A stretch of DNA of 6,218 nucleotides from positions 1 to 6,218 of the forward strand of contig CACZRQ010000286.1 of assembly GCA_902783615.1 (NCBI GenBank), in the 5' to 3' direction. Of the stretch, positions 1 to 5,344 are shown piece by piece. The position numbers were made by a program, and so were the translations under genes. The notes under the pieces are model-generated. The model saw only the letters and a list, made by a program, of their open reading frames with translations. It ran no database searches and was not told where the DNA came from. Position 1 is the stretch's first letter; each line of letters starts with the position of its first letter. Source of the stretch: an uncultured Bacteroidales bacterium. GTDB taxonomy: Bacteria; Bacteroidota; Bacteroidia; Bacteroidales; Bacteroidaceae.

Positions 1-7
1 AATTCAC

Positions 8-517
8 ATGAAAGCATTGGTAAGTATCGTGATGGGCAGCATCAGTGACCTGCCCGTAATGGAGAAGGCTGCCGATTTCCTGAATGAGCAGGGAATACCT
101 TTTGAGATGTGCACACTTTCAGCTCATCGCACTCCAGGTAAAGTAGCTGAGTTTGCACAGCAGGCAAAGGGTCGTGGCATTCAAATCATCATCGCAGGTG
201 CCGGCATGGCCGCAGCTCTGCCAGGTGTAATTGCAGCGAATACCACGCTGCCAGTTATTGGTGTTCCAATTAATAGCGGTCCACTGATGGGTGTTGATGC
301 ACTCTATGCTATGGTGCAGATGCCTCCTGGTGTACCTGTAGCAACAATGGCTGTCAATGGTGGCCAGAATGCTGCCCTGATGGCTGCTGAAATTTTGGCA
401 CTGTCGGACGCTAAGATAGCTGGCAAGCTGGACGACTACAAGAAGAAGTCGGCATCTAAGGTAACACAGGCCAACGAAGTGCTGGGAAATGTCAAGTACG
501 ATTTCAGAGTAATCTGA
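8..517 (+). CDS. purE: N5-carboxyaminoimidazole ribonucleotide mutase, class I PurE
   Basis: This cytoplasmic enzyme of de novo purine synthesis converts N5-CAIR to CAIR, normally after PurK. The 169-residue length fits class I PurE. Visible motifs are the phosphate-binding MGSISD at residues 9-14, SAHRTP at 38-43 with the catalytic His40, the glycine-rich loop AGAGMAAALPG at 63-73, GVPI at 85-88, and the VQMPPGVPVAT block at about 103-113. These favour the bacterial mutase over the class II AIR carboxylase. One oddity is Ala70, where familiar class I enzymes such as those of E. coli and B. subtilis have His in AAHLPG. Leucine codons are mostly CTG (9 of 13), unlike the TTG-rich genes downstream. 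Only seven bases precede the ATG, so its ribosome site and promoter are not visible; the start fits the family N-terminus. The stop codon overlaps the ispG start by one base, so the two are very likely cotranscribed. Confidence 0.96.
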   Translation: MKALVSIVMGSISDLPVMEKAADFLNEQGIPFEMCTLSAHRTPGKVAEFAQQAKGRGIQIIIAGAGMAAALPGVIAANTTLPVIGVPINSGPLMGVDALYAMVQMPPGVPVATMAVNGGQNAALMAAEILALSDAKIAGKLDDYKKKSASKVTQANEVLGNVKYDFRVI

Positions 518-519
518 TG
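515..519 (+). promoter_or_regulatory. TGATG stop-start overlap of purE and ispG
   Basis: The purE stop TGA and the ispG start ATG share the A at position 517. No Shine-Dalgarno-like sequence is seen in the 20 bases before the ATG, so ispG translation probably depends on ribosomes finishing purE and restarting. The overlap is seen directly; the coupling is inferred. Confidence 0.75.
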
Positions 520-2349
520 AATCTGTTTAATTACCAGCGCCGTAAGACTGGCACAGTGAATATAGGAGCCACCCCTTTGGGCGGCTCCTATCCTATACGC
601 CTGCAGAGTATGACCAACACTTCCACTCGTGATACAGAGGGGAGTGTGGCTCAGATCAAACGCATTGTGGAGGCTGGGGGCGAGTATGTGCGTCTTACCA
701 CCCAAGGTGTAGCCGAGGCCGAGAACCTGAAAAACATCAATGCCGTTTTGCGACAAAATGGGTGCATGGTGCCCCTTGTGGCCGATGTGCATTTCAACCC
801 AGGTGTGGCCGATGTGGCTGCCCTTTATGCTGAAAAGGTGCGCATCAACCCAGGCAATTACGTGGATCCTGCCCGTAAGTTCCAACATTTGGAATATACC
901 GATGAGGAATATGCCCAAGAGTTGCAACGCTTGCGTGAACGTTTCGTGCAGCTTCTGGATATCTGTAAGCGTGAGCATACGGCCATCCGCATTGGCGTGA
1001 ACCACGGTTCTTTGTCCGATCGCATCATGTCTCGCTATGGCGACACGCCTGAAGGTATGGTGGAGTCTTGCATGGAATACTTGCGAATCTGTGTGGAGGA
1101 GCAGTTCAAGGATGTGGTGATATCCATCAAGGCTTCGAATGCTTCTGTAATGGTGCGCACTGTTCGTTTGTTGGTAGATGTGATGGAGCGTGAGGGTATG
1201 GACTTCCCTTTGCATTTGGGCGTTACCGAAGCTGGTGAGGGCGAGGATGGTCGCATCAAGTCGGCTTTGGGTATTGGTGCCCTCTTGGCCGATGGTTATG
1301 GCGATACCATCCGTGTGTCGTTAAGCGAAGCCCCAGAGAAGGAAATTCCTGTGGCAAAGAAGTTGCGCGACTATGTGGTGGCTCGTGAGATACATCTCCC
1401 GATTGAAGCTGAGGCTGCCCCAGAATTTGATTATTTGCATCCAACGAGGCACCAGACCAAACCTGTGCACAACATTGGTGGTGAGCATGTGCCTGTGGTG
1501 ATTGCTGCCCGTTTCTCTGAATCGCAAGCGTTCAACCCCGATTTCATTCCAGATTATGTGTATGTGGGTCGCAACATCCCTGCTGAAAGGCGTGAAGATG
1601 TTTCTTATATCGTGGATGTCGATGCTTGGACAGGTTTGCCCAACACCTATCCTGCCTATAAGAAAGAATTCTTGCCATTTATCAGTATGAACCCTGCTTC
1701 GTTGAAGTTCCTGTTCATTACTTATCGCGACTTGGACGATGAGGTGCTGGCTTGCTTGAAGTATCATCCTGAGATTGTGGTGATTAGTCAGAGCAATCAT
1801 ATCAATCGTGTGGGAGAGCAGCGAGCTGTGGCTCACAAGCTGATGAAGAATGGATTGCAAAATCCACTGGTGTTCATTCAGCATTATGCAGAGCAAGAAG
1901 CAGAGGACTTGCAGATTCGTGCAGCAGCTGATATGGGCCCGCTTATCTTCGACGGATTCTGCGATGGCATTATGCTTTACAATAATGGCCGTTTGGATGA
2001 TGAGCTGGTAGATCAAACCGCATTCAGCATCTTGCAAGCAGGTCGTTTGCGTATGGTAAAGACAGAATACATCTCTTGTCCAGGTTGTGGTCGTACACTT
2101 TATAATTTGGAGGAAACCATTGCTCGCATCAAAGCAGCTACCTCACATCTCAAGGGCTTGAAGATAGGCATCATGGGGTGTATTGTGAATGGACCAGGTG
2201 AGATGGCCGATGCTGATTATGGCTATGTGGGAGCTGGTCGAGGCAAGGTTAGCCTCTATAAGCAGAAACAATGCATCGAGAAAAACATCCCCGAAGAACA
2301 TGCCGTTGAACGCTTGCTTCGGTTTATCGAAGAAGACAGTAAGAAATAA
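517..2349 (+). CDS. ispG: 4-hydroxy-3-methylbut-2-enyl diphosphate synthase, three-domain type
   Basis: IspG (GcpE) performs the next-to-last step of the MEP isoprenoid pathway, reductively opening MEcPP to HMBPP in the cytoplasm with a [4Fe-4S] cluster fed by flavodoxin or ferredoxin. At 610 residues it is far longer than the two-domain E. coli enzyme (about 370) and fits the three-domain form of plants, Chlamydia and Bacteroidetes. The N-terminal TIM barrel (about 1-290) shows QSMTNT at 30-35, ADVHFNP at 89-95 and HLGVTEAG at 233-240. A middle domain (about 290-505) is the family's extra insert. The C-terminal iron-sulfur domain shows CPGC (Cys521, Cys524) and GCIVNGPGE (Cys555, Glu562), matching the three Cys and one Glu cluster ligands. 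All key residues are present, so it should be active. The start overlaps the purE stop by one base, and a terminator follows the stop at once. Confidence 0.97.
   Translation: MNLFNYQRRKTGTVNIGATPLGGSYPIRLQSMTNTSTRDTEGSVAQIKRIVEAGGEYVRLTTQGVAEAENLKNINAVLRQNGCMVPLVADVHFNPGVADVAALYAEKVRINPGNYVDPARKFQHLEYTDEEYAQELQRLRERFVQLLDICKREHTAIRIGVNHGSLSDRIMSRYGDTPEGMVESCMEYLRICVEEQFKDVVISIKASNASVMVRTVRLLVDVMEREGMDFPLHLGVTEAGEGEDGRIKSALGIGALLADGYGDTIRVSLSEAPEKEIPVAKKLRDYVVAREIHLPIEAEAAPEFDYLHPTRHQTKPVHNIGGEHVPVVIAARFSESQAFNPDFIPDYVYVGRNIPAERREDVSYIVDVDAWTGLPNTYPAYKKEFLPFISMNPASLKFLFITYRDLDDEVLACLKYHPEIVVISQSNHINRVGEQRAVAHKLMKNGLQNPLVFIQHYAEQEAEDLQIRAAADMGPLIFDGFCDGIMLYNNGRLDDELVDQTAFSILQAGRLRMVKTEYISCPGCGRTLYNLEETIARIKAATSHLKGLKIGIMGCIVNGPGEMADADYGYVGAGRGKVSLYKQKQCIEKNIPEEHAVERLLRFIEEDSKK
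562..591 (+). other. Strong hairpin inside the early ispG coding sequence
   Basis: ATAGGAGCC (562-570) is perfectly complementary to GGCTCCTAT (583-591). Inside it, after one A·C mismatch, CCC (572-574) pairs with GGG (579-581) around a CTTT loop. The structure begins 46 bases into the gene and encodes the conserved region around G-x-x-P-L-G-G-S. No T run follows, so it is not an ordinary terminator. It could slow ribosomes or protect mRNA near the purE-ispG junction, or it may simply follow from codon choice. Confidence 0.5.
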
Positions 2350-2354
2350 GATGT

Positions 2355-2392
2355 AGGAGGGTTGATGACAATGGTCACCAACCCTCTTTTTT
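2355..2392 (+). terminator. Intrinsic terminator after ispG
   Basis: GAGGGTTG (2357-2364) pairs with CAACCCTC (2379-2386). After an A·C mismatch, TGAC (2366-2369) pairs with GTCA (2374-2377) around the tetraloop AATG. Six T residues (2387-2392) follow directly. It starts 6 bases after the ispG stop and should end the purE-ispG transcript, separating it from the methyltransferase-ftsX operon. Confidence 0.92.
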
Positions 2393-2435
2393 ATCTCACA
2401 ATTCTAATCTTAAAACTCCTTAAAAAGAGAAGCAA

Positions 2436-2459
2436 TTTGCAATCTATTTTGTATTTTTG
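2436..2459 (+). promoter_or_regulatory. Putative Bacteroidetes-type promoter of the methyltransferase-ftsX operon
   Basis: TATTTTTG at 2452-2459 is a full match to the TAnnTTTG -7 element used by the Bacteroidetes primary sigma factor, and it lies just after a terminator and 27 bases before the first gene. The only TTTG upstream (2436-2439) is 12 bases away, shorter than the roughly 19-base spacing usual for the -33 box, so the -33 part is weak or misplaced. Transcription would start near 2465, giving a leader of about 20 bases. AAGGA at 2469-2473 is a possible ribosome site, 13 bases before the ATG. Confidence 0.65.
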
Positions 2460-2486
2460 CACCAACTTAAGGAATAATGGGCTCTT

Positions 2487-3386
2487 ATGAGTGAAAAAAT
2501 ACATATAGATTGCTGTCCGATATGTGGCGGAAGGAACTTGCATCAAGCTTTGACAGCCATTGACCATCTGAAGACTCAGGAGTCTTTTGAGGTGTGGACG
2601 TGCGATGACTGCGGTTTCAAACTGACGCAGGATGTGCCTGACGAAAAGGAGATTGGCAAGTATTATGAATCACCTGATTATATCTCTCATACTGATACAG
2701 AGCAGGGTTTGATGAATAAACTCTATCATGTGGCTCGCAATATGATGCTCACGGCCAAAGCAGGTCATGTGACCAGAGCTACTGGTTTGCGTCAAGGATG
2801 GTTGCTTGACATTGGCTCTGGCACAGGCTATTTCGCCCACCTGATGACAGAATGGGGTTGGACGGTTCGTGCCATCGAGAGGAGTGCCGAGGCAAGACAA
2901 TTTGCCCAGCAACACTTTGGTTTGAAGAGCGATGATGTGGAGGCTTTCAATACTTTGCAAGACAAATCATTCGACTGCATCACTCTTTGGCATGTGTTGG
3001 AGCACCTGCAGCAACTGAATATCATGGGTGATAAGTTCTATCGTTGGCTCAAGGACGAAGGCGCTTTGCTGATTGCCGTTCCCAATCATCTATCTACTGA
3101 TGCAAGGCATTATGGAGCCGAGTGGGCTGCTTGGGATGTACCTCGTCACTTGTGGCATTTTACCCCCGATACCATGAAACGCTTTGCCGAGAAACATGGG
3201 TTCAAGATCATCAAAATCATACCGATGCCGCTCGATGGTTTCTATGTGAGTATGCTTTCTGAGCAATATATGAAACACAAGATGAGTTTCTTGCGAGGAT
3301 TCTGGAATGGTTTGAAAGCATGGGTCAGTGCTTGGTTCCATAAAGAACGCAGCAGTTCCTTGATTTATGTTTTGAAGAAACAATAA
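2487..3386 (+). CDS. Class I SAM-dependent methyltransferase with N-terminal zinc ribbon
   Basis: This 299-residue protein probably transfers a methyl group from S-adenosylmethionine; the acceptor is unknown. The N-terminus carries a zinc-ribbon-like pair, CPIC (Cys10, Cys13) and CDDC (Cys39, Cys42). The Rossmann core follows: motif I LLDIGSGTGYF at 106-116, the acidic Glu131 expected to bind the SAM ribose, and the LWHVLEHL post-motif at 167-174. A WDVPRHLWHF signature lies at 216-225. The end is basic and aromatic, with no obvious membrane span. The layout recalls Methyltransf_23-type enzymes, including sugar or surface-polymer modifiers, but substrate cannot be read from sequence. It is the first gene after the promoter and ends 4 bases before ftsX, so the two are cotranscribed. 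The start at 2487 is preferred because an earlier ATG at 2477 is out of frame and stops after five codons. Confidence 0.88.
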   Translation: MSEKIHIDCCPICGGRNLHQALTAIDHLKTQESFEVWTCDDCGFKLTQDVPDEKEIGKYYESPDYISHTDTEQGLMNKLYHVARNMMLTAKAGHVTRATGLRQGWLLDIGSGTGYFAHLMTEWGWTVRAIERSAEARQFAQQHFGLKSDDVEAFNTLQDKSFDCITLWHVLEHLQQLNIMGDKFYRWLKDEGALLIAVPNHLSTDARHYGAEWAAWDVPRHLWHFTPDTMKRFAEKHGFKIIKIIPMPLDGFYVSMLSEQYMKHKMSFLRGFWNGLKAWVSAWFHKERSSSLIYVLKKQ

Positions 3387-3390
3387 GACT

Positions 3391-4257
3391 ATGGCGAAGA
3401 AAACAAGATTTTTCAATTTGCAAACAGCTACTGCTACCGTCAGTACCACCTTGGTATTGATTGTGTTGGGCGTGGTGGTTTTCTTCGCCTTGGCGGCCAG
3501 AAGCGTTTCCGTTTATGTGAAGGAAAACGTGAATTTCTCTCTCTTGATCAGCGATGATATGCCAGAAACTGAGATTGCCAAGTTGCTGGATGAATTGAAG
3601 GCTAAGCCGTATGTAAAGCAAGCTGAATACATCTCGAAGGCTCAGGCATTGGAAGATATGAAAGAAGAATTGAACACTGACCCAGAGGAGTTTCAAGGTT
3701 ATAATCCCTTCCCTGCTTCAGTGAAGATAAAGCTTCATGCCGATTATGCCAACAACGATAGCATTGCCAAGATTGAACAACAATTGAGCACGGACATCAA
3801 TGTTCAAGAGGTGCTTTATCAGAAGAATCTGATAGAGAGCATGAATCGACATATAGGGCAATTGGAGCTGATGCTGATAGCCTTGGCTTTGGTGTTGGCA
3901 CTGATATCGTTTGCCCTCATTAACAATACAATACGCCTTACGGTGTATTCTCAGCGTTTCCTCATCTACACCATGAAACTGGTGGGAGCAAGTCGTTCGT
4001 TCATTCGCCGACCTTTCATGGTGCGCAATTTCTGGATAGGCATCATGGCAAGCTTGTTGGCCAACATTACTTTGTGGGGAGCCGCTTTTTGGTTGGTAAC
4101 GAACGAGCCCCATTTGATAGAGGTGATCTCCCCTGAAGTATTGCTGATTGTCAGCGTGGTAGTGTTGCTGACGGGAGTCTTCATGACGCAGTTCTGTGCT
4201 TTCTGGTCGGTGAATAGCTTCTTGAAGATGAAGGCAAGTAAACTTTACTATGTATAG
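3391..4257 (+). CDS. ftsX: Cell division ABC transporter-like permease FtsX
   Basis: FtsX is the inner-membrane partner of the ATPase FtsE. In studied bacteria the pair passes a signal across the membrane to activate peptidoglycan hydrolases at the division site. The 288-residue protein has the family layout: a short basic cytoplasmic N-terminus, a first membrane helix at about 16-36, a periplasmic domain at about 45-155, then three helices at about 160-177, 213-235 and 249-270. Between helices 2 and 3 is the typical cytoplasmic loop MKLVGASRSFIRRPF (about 194-208), the expected FtsE contact. No ftsE is present in the window. In many proteobacteria ftsE sits directly before ftsX, but here a methyltransferase holds that place. 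The gene begins 4 bases after the methyltransferase stop without a clear Shine-Dalgarno sequence. Confidence 0.93.
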   Translation: MAKKTRFFNLQTATATVSTTLVLIVLGVVVFFALAARSVSVYVKENVNFSLLISDDMPETEIAKLLDELKAKPYVKQAEYISKAQALEDMKEELNTDPEEFQGYNPFPASVKIKLHADYANNDSIAKIEQQLSTDINVQEVLYQKNLIESMNRHIGQLELMLIALALVLALISFALINNTIRLTVYSQRFLIYTMKLVGASRSFIRRPFMVRNFWIGIMASLLANITLWGAAFWLVTNEPHLIEVISPEVLLIVSVVVLLTGVFMTQFCAFWSVNSFLKMKASKLYYV

Positions 4258-4258
4258 A

Positions 4259-4276
4259 AAGGGGGGCTTGCCCCTT
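4259..4276 (+). other. Intercistronic GC-rich hairpin between ftsX and the DUF3098 gene
   Basis: AAGGGG (4259-4264) pairs with CCCCTT (4271-4276) around GGCTTG, directly after the ftsX stop; a register shift pairing GGGGC with GCCCC is also possible. No T run follows, so it is unlikely to be a full terminator. It lies in the only gap of more than 20 bases between genes of this operon (51 bases). It may act in mRNA processing or stability, or as a weak attenuator. Confidence 0.5.
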
Positions 4277-4308
4277 GTCTTGACGAGAATGAAAATGTAG
4301 TTTAAGAT

Positions 4309-4536
4309 ATGAGTAAGAAAAATTATGCATTTGGCAAGAACAATCTGATACTGATAGCCATAGGTATGGCTGTTGTGATCATTGGCTTTTTGCTGATGAC
4401 AGGTCCTAGTACCACGATTGACCATTTTGAAGCCGACATCTTCAGTGCGAGGAGAATAAAGATTGCGCCTGTAATGTGCCTGATTGGCTTTGTGATTATG
4501 ATTTATGCAGTGATTAAAAAACCAAAGGAGGAATAA
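4309..4536 (+). CDS. DUF3098 family small two-helix membrane protein
   Basis: This 75-residue protein has no known function. It resembles the DUF3098 family of Bacteroidetes by length, by the opening YAFGKNN pattern, by the GFLLMTGP turn after the first helix, and by the FSARRIKIAP stretch before the second helix. Predicted helices are at about 12-31 and 52-69. The lysine-rich N-terminus and the KKPKEE tail suggest both ends are cytoplasmic, with a short loop of about 20 residues outside. Its place between ftsX and uppP suggests a role in the cell envelope or division, perhaps as a partner of FtsX, but that is inference from position only. It starts 51 bases after ftsX and ends 3 bases before uppP. 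The family call is from memory of the pattern. Confidence 0.85.
   Translation: MSKKNYAFGKNNLILIAIGMAVVIIGFLLMTGPSTTIDHFEADIFSARRIKIAPVMCLIGFVIMIYAVIKKPKEE
4524..4531 (+). promoter_or_regulatory. Canonical Shine-Dalgarno site for uppP
   Basis: AAAGGAGG lies 8 bases before the uppP ATG and is the best match to anti-Shine-Dalgarno in the window. It is unusual for Bacteroidetes, where such sites are rare and little used. It sits within the last codons (Lys-Glu-Glu) of the DUF3098 gene, so codon choice may explain it. It supports the ATG at 4540 as the start. Confidence 0.7.
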
Positions 4537-4539
4537 ATC

Positions 4540-5340
4540 ATGGGTTGGTTAGAGGCTTTCATTTTGGGCATGATTCAAGGGCTCACCGAGTATCTGCCTG
4601 TGAGCAGTAGTGGTCATTTGGCCATTGGCTCGGCTTTGTTTGGCATCGAGGGAGAAGACAACCTCACCTTTACCATCGTGGTGCATATTGCCACAGTGTT
4701 GAGCACACTGGTTATTCTTTGGAAGGAGATAGACTGGATTTTCCGTGGACTGATGAAGTTCAAGATGAACGATGAGATGAGATATGTCATCAACATCCTG
4801 ATTTCCATGATTCCCATCGGCATTGTGGGGGTATTCTTCAAAGATAAGGTGGAGGAGATCTTTGGCTCTGGCTTGGTGATTGTTGGTCTGATGTTGTTGG
4901 TTACGGCAGCATTGCTGGCCTTCTCTTATTATGCTAAACCACGCACCAAGGAGAACATCAGCATGAAAGATGCTTTCATTATTGGTTTGGCCCAAGCTTG
5001 TGCTGTTCTACCAGGCTTGAGTCGAAGTGGTAGCACTATCGCCACAGGTTTGCTTTTGGGCGATAAGAAAGAGAAATTGGCACAATTCTCATTCCTGATG
5101 GTTATCCCTCCTATCTTGGGAGAAGCTTTGTTGGATGGCATGAAGATTGTGAAAGGAGCTGCTGAGGCAGGTAGTGAGGTATCACTGATGGCACTCATCG
5201 TTGGCTTCCTTTCAGCCTTTGTCTTTGGTTGCTTGGCTTGCAAGTGGATGATTGACATTGTGAAGAAAGGCAAGTTGATTTACTTTGCAGTCTATTGCGC
5301 AATAGTAGGTGCTATAACATTGATTAGTACAATGTTGTAA
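4540..5340 (+). CDS. uppP: Undecaprenyl-diphosphate phosphatase, BacA/UppP family
   Basis: UppP is an integral membrane enzyme that removes a phosphate from undecaprenyl diphosphate, regenerating the lipid carrier for peptidoglycan, O-antigen and other wall polymers; extra copies give bacitracin tolerance in other bacteria. The 266-residue length matches the family (E. coli 273). Both signature motifs are intact: QGLTEYLPVSSSGHL at 13-27, with Gln13 and Glu17 of the (E/Q)xxxE motif, conserved serines and His26; and PGLSRSGST at 158-166, with Arg162. The rest is a series of hydrophobic segments consistent with about eight helices. It begins 3 bases after the DUF3098 gene behind a strong ribosome site and ends 4 bases before truB. 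All expected catalytic residues are present. Its substrate carrier depends on isoprenoids made through IspG, encoded upstream. Confidence 0.97.
   Translation: MGWLEAFILGMIQGLTEYLPVSSSGHLAIGSALFGIEGEDNLTFTIVVHIATVLSTLVILWKEIDWIFRGLMKFKMNDEMRYVINILISMIPIGIVGVFFKDKVEEIFGSGLVIVGLMLLVTAALLAFSYYAKPRTKENISMKDAFIIGLAQACAVLPGLSRSGSTIATGLLLGDKKEKLAQFSFLMVIPPILGEALLDGMKIVKGAAEAGSEVSLMALIVGFLSAFVFGCLACKWMIDIVKKGKLIYFAVYCAIVGAITLISTML
5292..5305. repeat. 14-base perfect palindrome near the end of uppP
   Basis: CTATTGCGCAATAG reads the same on both strands and ends 39 bases before the truB start, inside uppP coding sequence. Such a site could bind a dimeric regulator, but about 0.4 perfect 14-base palindromes are expected by chance in a window this size, so it carries little weight. 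Confidence 0.25.
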
Positions 5341-5344
5341 TTCT

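Noticed and set aside
436..2037. Two long open frames on the minus strand opposite ispG (436-1215 and 1321-2037).
   Set aside because: Both lie in exact codon register with ispG, so they stay open only because ispG rarely uses TTA, CTA or TCA codons. Their translations are His-rich and resemble no family I know.
2477..2494. Five-codon open frame (MGSYE) overlapping the methyltransferase start, a possible leader peptide.
   Set aside because: AAGGA is only 3 bases before its ATG, and it has no regulatory codon pattern or attenuator structure.
4289..4300. ATG-AAA-ATG-TAG minigene before the DUF3098 start.
   Set aside because: It is too short to judge, has no ribosome site, and such short frames are common by chance in an A-rich gap.
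3718..4425. A 235-codon minus-strand open frame across ftsX and the DUF3098 gene.
   Set aside because: It is in codon register with both sense genes and reflects their codon use; the sense proteins are clear family members.
4694..4710. Six-pair hairpin CAGTGT/ACACTG inside uppP.
   Set aside because: A stem this short is expected many times by chance in coding DNA and has no special position.
4549..4995. A 148-codon minus-strand open frame opposite uppP.
   Set aside because: It has the same codon-register cause, and its product is a His/Gln/Asn-rich translation without a recognisable domain.
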